Origin: Oasisia sp. SBJ-2009 | Lineage: Eukaryota > Annelida > Polychaeta > Sabellida > Siboglinidae | Assembly: GCA_964017155.1 (NCBI GenBank) | Contig: OZ024857.1 | Location: 23,926,155 to 23,990,154, forward strand | Direction of reading: 5' to 3' | Length of the DNA stretch: 64,000 nt | Part shown: positions 25,113 through 35,175 of the stretch, piece by piece | How positions within the stretch are numbered: position 1 is the first letter of the stretch | Layout: each line of letters opens with the position of its first letter | Program-made: the position numbers and the translations under genes | The notes under the pieces: model-generated | Told to the model about the DNA's origin: nothing | Databases searched by the model: none | What the model saw: only the letters and a program-made list of their open reading frames with translations

Positions 25113-25999
25113 GCAGACCTGGCACCCACCATCCGTGGGGTACAAGTCTCTACGTGACTCAAATGGTTTTTTGGATGAGTTTGTTAGGCTGTCTAGAACT
25201 AAGGCTGCCTTGGTAGTGTGGGTTGTCCGTCAGTGCAAACATGAGTTTGCAGAAGTTTCTGTTTACATATGCTGGGGGCTGTTTGTGAAAATGAGGACAG
25301 ATTATGAAATGAGACTCCATTTTGTTTTTGATATGTTGCAAAATAGAGGTTTGGTTTTGAGTGGTATTAATATTTTAAGACTGTTGAAATTTGCTATGTA
25401 TTATGAATATATTTGGCATAGTGGCATTTTGACAGCGTGTAATCATGGCAAACATAGATGCCTGGTGCTGATGTTCAGCGTAGAAAAACTTGTGGTTTCC
25501 GAAGACAAATGATGCAGAAATAACAGACCTGTGTGTATAGTGTTAAGAAAAAATATACTTACGGTGCCATAACTGCAGGTAAATAGAGGTAACATATCAA
25601 AAAAGGATGTTGCTCTATTTATCTAGCATTAGCTCTGAATATTACAGACTCATAATCATGGTACAATGTCATTTCTCGGGTTTCTGCTGCACTGAAATAT
25701 ATGCTATAATTTGTAGTACATCCTCCTTGTGGCTGTCTTCTGTCTTGTAGTAAGGCGCTGTAATTATAGTACAGTATTGTGAACCCCAGTGTTCAAGTAG
25801 TGTTGTGTATCTGAACTATTGCAGCAGTATTATGTAACATACACAGTCTTGTGTATCTTAGCAGTCTTGTGCCGCATACCTGAACTATTCCAGCAGTTTT
25901 ATGTAACACATGCAGTCTTATTTATCTTAGCAGTCTTGTAATGTGTATCTGAACTGAACTGTTGTATCAGTCTTTCACATCATTATGCAGTCTTGTGTA

Positions 26000-26060
26000 C
26001 CGTCCGTCCGTCCGTCCGTCCGTCCGTCCGTCCGTCCGTCCGTCCGTCCGTCCGTCCGTC
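26000..26060 (+). repeat. (CCGT)n microsatellite, about 15 units
   Basis: Perfect CCGT run. Confidence 0.97.
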
Positions 26061-26492
26061 TTAGGCCATTCAGATAGCATCATAGCGGTCATTCCATGTT
26101 TAGGGTCATCCTAATATGTTATTTGTGGCATAACACCACCTTTAAATGACCACACTGTCCGTCCACTCATACAATCACAGCATTGGTCAGTCTGTACTAT
26201 GCAGTGATGATGTACAATCAATAGACATGGCTTAATGCACTGGTCAGCCGACTGTCCACTACTCATATCTGACCACTGTCCAGTCGCCTGGCCCCGTCTC
26301 GCACTCCTTGTTTCCTATTCTTCAGGGATGAACATGTGCTTCCCATGTTCAGGGGAGATTTCCCCGGGAAGCAAGGAAACACAGGTAGTGATTACACCTT
26401 GCCATGTCATGTGACAATGTGGACAGTAAACTCAGGTAAACAATAACTAAACGTGTCATCAATCGCTAAGACGTTCTGTCTGTCTGTTTCAG

Positions 26493-26531
26493 GTGATGAC
26501 CACATGTGTCCCCTCTGTCAACTATGAACTG
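26493..26531 (+). CDS. TNS: Tensin exon: end of C1 domain
   Basis: 39 nt, phase 0 in and out, 13 codons reading VMTTCVPSVNYEL. The acceptor is a good pyrimidine tract ending TGTTTCAG and the donor is GTAAGT. In vertebrate tensins with a C1 domain, the last zinc-ligand Cys sits in a K-V-x-x-x-C context followed by VPPSNHEL or similar. This exon aligns with that without gaps, so a preceding exon should carry the other C1 Cys and His ligands and end in phase 0. I did not find it. A Penelope-like element sits immediately after the donor. Confidence 0.75.
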
Positions 26532-26542
26532 GTAAGTCTTCT

Positions 26543-26968
26543 ATCCGTGAAAATTTTCATCATGTTGGCAGTATATTATTCGAAACAAATTTCGTAATAA
26601 CACAACTAGCAATGTTCAACTTACTTCTACGTTTCGACCACCATCAGCGGCCTTCTTCAGGAACTGAGTGTTCAGTGGTCATTGCTCGCCAGATGGCGTG
26701 GCGCACAGACTGTCCCACATGTGACTTAGTCTGTAGCCCCCCTCGTCTCTGTTCATAGTTGGTTTCGTATTCCTAATCCAGATGGCTTCTTTTATCCAAC
26801 GCGCACACCTGTTCGTCTCTTTATCCACCACTTTCACTCCCTCCCAGTCTATCACACAGTTGTGTCTGCCCGCATGGTCATTCAGTTCCTGAAGAAGGCC
26901 GCCGATGGTGGTCGAAATGTAGAAGTAAGTCGAACATTGCTAGTTGTGTAATTATGAAATTTGTTTCA
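26543..26968 (-). mobile_element. Penelope-like element fragment with inverted terminal arms
   Basis: Two arms of about 86 bp, at 26581-26667 and 26883-26969, are inverted copies of each other (left ACGTTTCGACCACCATCAGC; right GCCGATGGTGGTCGAAATGT). Between them, on the minus strand, is the C-terminal end of a Penelope-type protein. GGTAAGTCTTCT occurs on both sides, at 26531-26542 and 26969-26980, and looks like a target-site duplication. The first of these copies is the tensin exon donor. Confidence 0.85.
26679..26885 (-). pseudogene. Penelope-like polymerase, C-terminal (after GIY-YIG region) fragment
   Basis: Reading the minus strand from 26885 gives 68 codons and a TGA. Recognisable pieces are LNDHAGRHNCVIDWEGVKV, ARWIKEAIWIRN and TKPTMNRDEGGYRLSHMWD. 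The pattern H-x-I/V-D-W-E-x-V-K-V followed by R-x-x-x-E-A-x-x-I-R and M-N-R-D-x-G is typical of the C-terminus of Penelope-like retroelement proteins, downstream of the GIY-YIG endonuclease core. The reverse transcriptase and most of the endonuclease are missing, so the copy is dead. The visible part has no internal stop, which suggests fairly recent insertion. Confidence 0.85.
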
Positions 26969-27521
26969 GGTAAGTCTTCTGTCATCCACCCACCACTCCT
27001 CCCTTCTCTCTATCCTGAGGCCTGACACCTGATATGTGTTTTCATTCAGCCGTGTCATTCAGGCTAATGGCACTCCGAAAATTGGGTGACTCAAAAGTAT
27101 TTATTAACCCCAAAGGTATTGGGTAAATATCGTGTGGCAGTGCTGTAGGAACTTGGTGGGCATTGGCTTATTGAATTACAAGTTCAAGTTGTCACTATCC
27201 AAGAAACAGGTGAACTTTGTAAATAGAATCACACAAAGACCCTTTGAGGACAAGCAAAAGGACATCTAGGAAACTGACCAGAACAGACATGTAGTTATAG
27301 CACCTCATCTGAAATATGGCATCTGTTGATAATTATATAATAAATTTATGATATAATTTATATTATATGATAAAAAATTTGATTAAAACTAATAAATATG
27401 TAGGGACACTAACTTTCTAAACAGTTTTGTCACATGATATATTGCAGTGTAGATACTATGATTGATGTTGCTGGGGTGTGTGAATATCATGAAGACAGGC
27501 AAGAAAAATATCACGAGATTG

Positions 27522-27800
27522 AGGTGGAGGGAGGGAGGGAGGGAGGGAGGGGGAGAGGGGGAGAGGGGGAAGGGGGAGGAGGGAGGGAGGTGGGGAGGGA
27601 GGGAGGGAAGGAGGGAAGGAGGGAAGGAGAGAGTGAGGGAAGGATGGGAGAGATGGAGAGATGACGAAACAGAGAAGAGAGACAGAGCAGAGAGAAAGAC
27701 AGACAGACAGCAGACAGAGGGGAGGGGAGGGAGGGAGAGAGTGAGAAGGAGAGGACAGAGAGAGAAGAGAGAGAGAATAGATAGAGAGAGCAAGCGAGCA
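27522..27800 (+). repeat. Purine-rich (GGGA)n / (GAGA)n tract
   Basis: GGGAGGGAGG and GGAAGGAGGG runs, then AGAGAGACAGA. The opposite strand is pyrimidine-rich. Open frames are artefacts. Confidence 0.9.
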
Positions 27801-28779
27801 AGGGAGTGGGGAATGGAGATAGAGCAAGCAAGACCGCGACAGAGCACATATGAGATATCTACACTGACAGTAGTAGGTTGAGAAGGTTACAGCAGCCATC
27901 TGACAGTGTCACCTGATGTCATGACCTGTTGTGTGACAGTTGGTGTCTGCCAGGGTCATATGTCCCACTGCCTGTAATACCAGGCCTCCTATGCTGTCTT
28001 CATCTCTACCAGATGTCTCATGGTGCCTGGCACCTCCACCAAACACCATATTTCTTACAGTACATATTTAAACTGATATACACAACTTGTTTTGCTTGCA
28101 TGAAACAAAGAGAAGTTTGTTGAAACGTCAGAGTGGTGTTGACTTGTGTAACTGTATTGGTCAATACCAATGCCCCAATGATGCCAGCGATACGGTATCT
28201 GAAGGCACATCACTCCTACGATCATGGCAACCTGATAAGACTGCCTCATTAGACACACAAGTCTGTGGGATGTGGCACAAACTGCCATCCTTTCAATAGA
28301 CACAGGTCAGCCAGTGGAAACTGGAGTAGTCCGCAGTCTTCGTGGTGATTCTGCTGGCTGTAGAACAAATGAAAGGAGATATGGAGTGTATTAATGTGGG
28401 TGTTTGGAGTGACTGTCTGGGCTGCCCCTGCTGAACTTGGTGAATGGCTTATGCAGATATCTTATTGCCGCAGCATTTGAATATGTTATCGATATTGCTG
28501 TGCCAGAATGTATCGGCCCAATCATACACATATAGATTGTGGCAGTGAAGTCCAGGATTGCCCACGAATGTGAAAGTGTTTCTGAGATTATTCAAAGGGA
28601 TGCTCTCAGAATGCCAGTATCTCATATCGGATTACATTACTTCAATTTCGGGGGTTAAGAGGCATTTTGTCTGGCGTTATACGTTGATATTTTACACTTT
28701 GGACTGAAACTGTTAATGTATGTGATGCCGCCATGTAAAGGTTTAAAGAGTTTCATCTGAGTGACGGGCAGAAATAGAG

Positions 28780-29090
28780 ACCGTGTCCAGAGACTGATGT
28801 AGTGGGATTGAAAAAGAGACAGAGAAACAAAGAGTGAAAGAGTGGAACAGAGACTGAGAGTAGAGACTGATGAGGTAAGAATGACAGAGAAACAGAAAGA
28901 ACGACCATGGCCAAGTGCTACAGAGACTGAGAGTAGAGACTGAAGCAGTGGGATTGAAAGAGAGACTGAGTGAAGGAATGGTACAGAGACTGACAGTAGA
29001 GACTGATGAGGTAAGATTGACAGAGACAGAAAGGAATACCAGACCAAGTTCTACAGAGACTGAGAGTAGAGACTGAAGTGATGGAGAGTC
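28780..29090 (+). repeat. Diverged tandem repeat (ACAGAGACTGAGAGTAGAGA)
   Basis: Two to three copies of a 120-130 bp unit that contains GTGGGATTGAAA, GAGACTGAGAGTAGAGACTG and GATGAGGTAAGA. Confidence 0.8.
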
Positions 29091-29096
29091 TAGCTT

Positions 29097-29337
29097 GGTT
29101 CTACACATTGCTCCAGTTCACTCAGCTGAATTAAATGAGTACCTGGCTATAGACAGTGGTGGATATGTGTACGAGCAGCCTTCGCGCATTAATTGTAGCA
29201 TATGGCTGGATGCTTCCCAGAGAAGTCGAGATGGTGTCTGAGTGAATAGGTCTGTCAGGGAAGTAAAGTGTAAAGCGCTTTGAACGGTCCTGAGGACTGG
29301 ATATTGCGCTATATAAGAACTGCCTTTACTTTTACCA
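29097..29337 (+). mobile_element. SINE family B, 5'-truncated copy lacking the tRNA head
   Basis: It matches the 48.9-kb SINE from the CATTGCTCCAGTTCACTCAG segment through AATTGTAGCATATGGCTG to ATTGCGCTATATAAGAACTG. The tail AAAGCGCTTTGAACGG is present. Confidence 0.85.
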
Positions 29338-30344
29338 TGGAAGCACAAACAGGAGTAGAAAGGCCACATGAGGTGGCTGGGAGATGCTGGGAGATGGACA
29401 GATTAGACAGGAACCTAGCACTGACAGGGTACCACATTGATGGGGTGGAAGTGATGGGAGGCACAGCCTCCGTGACATTGATGGGGAGGATCTGAGGTGG
29501 GAAGCTGGGGCAATAATGACATGTTATTGATGGGGTAACTGACAGAGTGGAGTTGATTTGACAGGACTATACTGACACATTCAAATCGCCTGTCTATCTT
29601 TTCTTCATACAGCCCCACCCCTTTTTGTAATTACAATTTCCTAAAACTGAATACGCATTTGATTATACAGCATACAAGTCTTGTTAATGTTCTGATTTAT
29701 TGTGTGAGCAATTCAGTTCAGACAACTCATCTACATATGTGTATGTGGAATACATTTGCACTTGTCCTTAGCTGTGCCTGCCTTTGCTGTATTGACAGTA
29801 GTTATCGTTTACTGTTTTGTAATAAAAAATATAAATATTTTGTAGTGACAACATTTAAATCATGAATATAGTTTCAGTTTCATTTTGGCAGGCGGTATAT
29901 TATCAACATATTTATCTTAGTATTAAGAATGTTTTCTTGCAAAAATGTAAAGATTACAATGTTACCAGTTCCAGAAGATGTTTAATGGCAGAAGGTTTGT
30001 AGTGATATATGTAATGTGTCCGCAGTAGTCGATGTGCACTTGGCGTGAGTGAGCCACACTATTATAGAGTCCCCACGCTATATGTCACCACATTGTACTC
30101 TCATAATGTCACTGGACACTGCCAGGCTGGACCAATTGAAACCTAATTCAGGCAGAATTGCTTGACCTGCATGTACTGGTCACTGTGGTCAGTGAATCAG
30201 AGGTTTGTCCACTTGTGGTCAGCCACCCTGACACTGTGAGTAAATAGATTGTGCAGTCAGGATTTATGTTGATTCACAAATGGCTCCTGGATTACATAGG
30301 TTATGGTAGGGGGAGAGAGAGAGATTGTGTATGTGTAATTGTGT

Positions 30345-30402
30345 CTGTGTGGTGGTGGTGGTGGTGTGTGTGTGTGTGTGTGTGTGTTTGAGGTTTGTGT
30401 GT
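30345..30402 (+). repeat. (GGT)n-(GT)n microsatellite
   Basis: GTGGTGGTGG followed by a GT run, about 40 bp upstream of the exon acceptor at 30439. Confidence 0.9.
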
Positions 30403-30439
30403 GATACGTGTGTTCTAATGTTCCTGTCCTTCCTTACAG

Positions 30440-30478
30440 CCCAGTTCCCGCTCCATAGACAAGCACTCTTCCTCAAAC
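30440..30478 (+). CDS. TNS: Tensin exon: linker between C1 and PTP domains
   Basis: 39 nt, phase 0 in and out, reading PSSRSIDKHSSSN. Acceptor TCCTTCCTTACAG, donor GTAAGT. The Ser-rich, poorly conserved content fits the C1-PTP linker. Phase agrees with both neighbours. The upstream intron ends with a (GT)n run about 50 bp before the acceptor. Confidence 0.7.
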
Positions 30479-30519
30479 GTAAGTAGTCATCCTTCCAGGC
30501 ACATAGTGCCCACTCACTG

Positions 30520-30785
30520 ATTGCTGATTGGCCACTGGCTGCTCACTGACTAGTGACCACTGACTGACTACTGACTGCATTGGCTTGCTGCTCAATGACT
30601 GCACTCACTGGTCACTGACTGCACTGACTGCACTCGCTGACCAATAAGCTGTGCTCATTGACTGACCATTGACTACATTCATTGACCACTGACTGACCAC
30701 TGACTGCTCTCACTGACTGCACTCACTGACCACTGACTGCACTCACTGACCACTGACTGTACTCACTGACAACACTCACTGAACA
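30520..30785 (+). repeat. Degenerate minisatellite (CACTGACCACTGACTGCACT)
   Basis: About 20-bp period of CTGAC and CACTGACTGCACT words, starting about 40 bp after the tensin donor. Confidence 0.85.
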
Positions 30786-31990
30786 TGTGGCAGACTTGCC
30801 CTAAGCCTCTGTCACAGTGAGGTGTTCCAGAATAACTTATCTGAAATAGAGAGAGAGGAATGTCATAGTGCAAGAAGTAATTGCTTTTGTAGTGCTGTTA
30901 TTCTTGATTAGCAGACTAGCTGCCAGAATCAACGGGAATAGGTCGCTCGATGGTTAGGTATTATATTTATTTTAAAAATGGTATAATACAGAAGGCAAAG
31001 TTGTATTGTCATCGTTTACTTTTGTTGCATTTTAATTAAACTGAGTCACTGATAGACTTTCATATGAAAGACAGTGTACCTGGCTGCAAGATTTGGATAG
31101 ACTGCAAGATTTTAGACACTCATGTTTTGACACATGATAACTTAAAACAGATGAATCCTCTACAAAAGTTTACAGTTGTCCTGTCACTGAATGATCTATT
31201 AAGTGGCCTCCCTCTAACATCTCCCTTAATATTCTACACAATGTCAGTTGCTGTTGACTTCTAAATGGTCCTTTGAAGACATCAGTATCTGTCACCACAC
31301 AGGACCAGTATTGTTTAATGTCACACCTCTCCACCATTAGTGAAATTTTGAATCACTTTTTTTCACATCAACCTGCGGAATCCTGTGAAAATTATCATCC
31401 ATCATATGGTAGCCGTCATATACTGCACACAGACATTCCAACTAACTAACTAACAGAAGCGACTCAGTTATTCCTCTTCTGTCAGCTCTGTGTTGGACAG
31501 AAGTCAGAATTTGTACAATCTTTTAATTCTGATCCAGTTGATAAATCCCCCATCTCGGTTTAATTAATTCCATTTTGCATCAAACGTCAGACAGCCAAAA
31601 CAATCAACTGACTTTGGAGAAAATGTTGAAATCTGACATTTTGATCCATCTAAAGATGACATGTGACAGGGCTTGTATACTGGTTGAATAATTTTGTTGC
31701 AATGTGTGAAGATCCACTATAAACATGTTTAAGGGTCGCATGTTTCTGTATTTATGCTCCAAAATAAGTTCGTCTCATGCAGTCTAATCGAGTCTTGCAG
31801 CTATGAACAACTACGTCACACCAAACATCGTGTTTTAATTGTCTTTTACTGGTACAGTTTTGATGTTGCTCATTGAATTGTCACAGACACGATATGCATG
31901 CAATTTTTAATGTAACCAGAATTGTTGTTGTTTATATAATTGGAAATGTTGTTGTTTATAATTTATAAGTGGAAATGCTGTTGTTTTCAG

Positions 31991-32046
31991 CCCCCGGCCC
32001 CACCGCCCAGAGGGGCCATGTCCAGTATGAAACACAGGATGGTCAA
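31991..32046 (+). CDS. TNS: Tensin exon: Pro-rich linker
   Basis: 56 nt, phase 0 in, ending two bases into a Lys codon. It reads PPAPPPRGAMSSMKHRMV. Acceptor TTGTTTTCAG, donor GTAAGT. It joins the next exon to give the residues just before the PTP domain. An ATG at 32018-32020 (Met in GAMSS) could serve as a start for an isoform without C1, as some vertebrate tensin isoforms begin shortly before the PTP domain. That use is inference. Confidence 0.75.
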
Positions 32047-32214
32047 GTAAGTCCCGCCCCACACTGTCACTGCAGCTTCACAGTAACATATTGTTTTCCC
32101 AGGCAGCATAAAGATGACAAAATAATTGTTCCATTTACAAACTTTATATCTCAATACTGTGAACATTATGAAATGGTTAGATATCTTATCAAGAGCCATG
32201 AATTACAGTTTTAT

Positions 32215-32335
32215 ATATTTTTAAGATATTTATCGTTGCGTACAATGTGTAACTATGTAAACACTATTGAACGGAGTCGTACTCTGGAGACTAGTGGTTA
32301 AATAACGTTTAGTATTATTATTACAATAAAAGATT
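32215..32335 (+). mobile_element. Retroposon 3' tail copy in tensin intron
   Basis: ACACTATTGAACGGAGTCG and TTAAATAACGTTTAGTATTATT are a diverged copy of the end at 39455-39530. It lies about 70 bp upstream of the exon at 32406. Confidence 0.5.
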
Positions 32336-32405
32336 AATGAAAATATGAGTGCATTGAAATGACAATGTTGTGATGAAGTGACTGAGTGACCAGTGGTGTT
32401 GCCAG

Positions 32406-32464
32406 GGTGCCGGTCAGTGGTCCAGCCGAGATGGACGTCACCTACATCACAGAGCGCATGATAG
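32406..32464 (+). CDS. TNS: Tensin exon: start of PTP-like domain
   Basis: 59 nt. The first base completes Lys45 and the last base starts Ala65. It reads VPVSGPAEMDVTYITERMI. The D-x-T-Y-x-T-E-R motif is the hallmark of the tensin PTP start. Acceptor GTGTTGCCAG has a weak pyrimidine tract; donor GTACGT. Confidence 0.92.
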
Positions 32465-33082
32465 GTACGTCTGTCACCCTCCCTCAAGCTGCAGTGGTCA
32501 GCTACGCCTTCAGATGGCTAGTCTTGGCAAACTCTCAGCCACACTGAATTCTCTTCTACTGTTTTCTTTTAACCTTCTCCCTTAATTTTCTCATTTACCA
32601 TTCTTCCCTGTTTTACCTTCCTGCAATATTTCCCCCTGTAACAATCACTTCTCCTTTACCCTTTCCCTTTCCTGTGTGGGACTCTCTTTGCCTCCTCCTG
32701 CTGGAGTCTCCCCTTTTAATGTTAATAATTATGTTTTTATGTTTTAATGTTACATTTACATCTGCCAGGACAATATTTCACTAAAATAAAGAGCACTTAA
32801 GGAAAGTTGTCATTACGCAATGTATGAAAGGAACTTCCCTGAAACACAAACAACTACTGTCTTGTCACTGAGGACACTATTTCTTTGCCATGCCACAGAT
32901 AATGTCCCCCGGGTGCATAATGGTGTTGACGGTTTTCAGATATACAAGATCATTGTTACATCATTACCTTTTCAACCTGATCACCCCCTAATTTTGGTAC
33001 TGATATACTTATTTCTGGATGTGAGTTGTATTTTTTTGATGATTACTTAGTTCTGATATGATTTATTGTGTTCTTCCTGCAG

Positions 33083-33180
33083 CAATGCATTATGGGGCTT
33101 CTGACCAGGAGGTGTCGTATCGCAGCAGCGCTAAAGACGTCGCCCAGATGCTGAAAAACAAACATTCAAACAACTACATG
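33083..33180 (+). CDS. TNS: Tensin exon: PTP-like domain, N-terminal part
   Basis: 98 nt, phase 1 in, codon end out. It reads (A)MHYGASDQEVSYRSSAKD and then VAQMLKNKHSNNYM, matching the tensin segment around V-A-x-M-L-K-S-K-H-x-x-N-Y. Acceptor TTCTTCCTGCAG, donor GTACGT. Confidence 0.95.
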
Positions 33181-33574
33181 GTACGTTGATGTTACACTTT
33201 TGTCATCAGTTCTACAAGCATAGCATCTGAATGTTCGTCCATCAGATTCATATTTAAGCCATGACAGACATGTTTTCTAAGTACCGACCATTTCAGTGAC
33301 GTTCTTTTTAACAAGGTAAACCTTTTTAATGTGGCATCAATCGCAATACAAAAAGCTAAATGTTATATTAAATAAAAGTTTGTTTCCATTCTTAAGACAA
33401 ACTATTTGGGACATTCACATCTCTTCCTTATATGAAAAAGGTCATAAAATTGCATTATATTTATTAAATTTAAGTTGGACATTTTATGTCCATGGGTGTT
33501 TTTACAACATTCTTTGTCTGACGTTTGCCTACTTTATCTAAGGGTTTGTGTGACAAAGGTGTGTTCTGTTCCAG

Positions 33575-33625
33575 ATGATCAACTTGTCAGAAAGAAGAAG
33601 CGACATGCACAAGTTAAATGACAAT
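33575..33625 (+). CDS. TNS: Tensin exon: PTP-like domain, NLSE segment
   Basis: 51 nt, phase 0 in and out, 17 codons reading MINLSERRSDMHKLNDN. This matches the tensin stretch N-L-S-E-x-R-x-D-x-x-K-L. Acceptor TGTTCTGTTCCAG, donor GTAAGC. The following intron has a perfect 10-bp inverted repeat at 33660-33669 / 33684-33693. Confidence 0.95.
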
Positions 33626-34084
33626 GTAAGCATGTTTGTTTCTTCTTCAGACTTTGTAGAGATATAATGTGTGTAGATCTCTACATTATATCTTACCCAG
33701 TTTAGGTGCATGGTTAAAATAGTATAACTGATTTTGCTATTGTTTACAACGTTATGATTAAATGTTAAATGTTTTTAAATGAATGACATCCTTTCATGTG
33801 GACTGTGGCAAGGTCCACTTGGACAGATGTGGACATTTAGACACTTATTCTACTGTCATGGACAGTGACAGTGTGGAACTTTGTGGACCATCTGTTTAGC
33901 TGTGGCATTGAATAGTATTGTATCGATGTGGACAGCGAGAGTTGATCGGCAGTGCACAGCTGTGCTACTGTGTACTTCTGTGGACCATGTTGTGTTCTCT
34001 GTGACTTGTGGATAAGCAGCTGTGGCACATAGTTGTATGGGAATGTGGAAATGTAACTGATGGATGGCTTTGTATGACTGGTCA

Positions 34085-34590
34085 TGTAGCTGTGGTGTGT
34101 GGTGCAGTGTGATTGTGAATATACAGCTGTGGTGCATAGTGAAGTGTGATTGTGGACACACAGCTGTGGTGTGTGGTGGAGGGTGATTGTGGACACACAG
34201 CTGTGGTGTGTTATGAAGGGTGATTGTGAGCACACAACTGTGGTGAAGTGTGATTGTGGACATACAGCTATGGTGAAGTGTGATTGTGGACACACAGCTG
34301 TGGTGAAGTGTGATTGTGGACATACAGCTATGGTGAAGTGTGATTGTGGACACACAGCTGTGGTGAAGTGTGATTGTGGACACACAGCTGTGGTGGAGTG
34401 TGATTGTGGACACGCAGCTGTGGTGCATGGTGGAGTGTGATTGTGGACACACAGCTGTGAAGGGTGATTGTGGACACACAGTTGTGGTACATGATGAAGT
34501 GTGATTGTGGACACACAGCTGTGGTGAAGTGTGATTGTGGACATACAGCTGTGGTGGAGGGTGATTGTGGACATACAGCTGTGGTGCGTG
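34085..34590 (+). repeat. 30-bp minisatellite adjoining a tensin exon
   Basis: Unit GTGATTGTGGACACACAGCT plus GTGGTGAAGT, about 16 copies. The last partial copy ends within about 20 bp of the acceptor at 34597 and replaces any pyrimidine tract. Confidence 0.95.
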
Positions 34591-34597
34591 GTCGCAG

Positions 34598-34785
34598 GTG
34601 CTGGACTTCGGCTGGCCGACCCACTTGGCGCCGCCACTGGAGCGCCTGTGCAGCATCTGCAAGGCGATCGACTCATGGCTCAACATCGACCCCCGCAACG
34701 TGGTCGTGGTGCACTCGAAGGACGGGCGGGGCCGCATGGGCGTGGTGATCGCCGCCTACATGCACTACAGCAGCATCTGTGCCAG
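34598..34785 (+). CDS. TNS: Tensin exon: WPD-like loop and P-loop of PTP domain (catalytically dead)
   Basis: 188 nt, phase 0 in, ends two bases into a Ser codon. It carries [24 protein letters not shown] and the P-loop HSKDGRGR. Family members have Asp after FGWP and usually Cys (Asn in vertebrate TNS1) after the P-loop His. Here they are Thr (ACC, 34619-34621) and Ser (TCG, 34715-34717). The P-loop Arg is kept. The exon is much richer in G and C than the introns, especially at third positions. Its acceptor (GTGGTCGCAG) has no pyrimidine tract because a 30-bp minisatellite runs to within about 20 bp of it. Donor GTAACA. Confidence 0.95.
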
Positions 34786-34869
34786 GTAACAGCAACTCAC
34801 ACCAACTCAATGTTCAGCAGCAGTCGCAGCATGCTTTGCTTCTTGCCCCTTCCTAGCAAACAAGGAACC

Positions 34870-35175
34870 ATTTCAGAACCAGTTGGCACGTGTCATACTG
34901 GTTCGTAATTGGTACTGCTCCACCAGTACGTGTTTTCACGTGTATTAATGTGAATACACGTGTTCTGTCTGTTGTCACGAGGTTTGAACGAGTTTGACAT
35001 GAGTCGTACTGGGTCAGAACTGGTACGGTTTCACTGGTACGTGTCATCACGTGAAAACTCGTGATTTCACGGTAAACATGTGTTGACACACCAAATTTGT
35101 TCACAGAATCCGGTGAATTCACGTACGGAAACACGCGAATTGAGCCAGTTGTACTTGTGAATTCACACACAGAAC
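34870..35175 (+). repeat. Diverged duplication rich in CACGTG
   Basis: Two related blocks (GTCATACTGGTTCGTAATTG / GTCGTACTGGGTCAGAACTG) carry CACGTG at 34887, 34937, 34957 and 35048. Confidence 0.7.

Larger units (their letters stand above)
23173..26492. other. Unique DNA before the first tensin exon
   Basis: Contains the 21-bp and CCGT arrays. A 157-codon frame at 25039-25512 starts in the 21-bp repeat and continues into unrecognised sequence with no splice context. Confidence 0.5.

Noticed and set aside
26326..26383. Exon-like segment before the first tensin exon
   Set aside because: Open in one frame but donor GTAGTG is poor, and the sequence has no C1 ligands.
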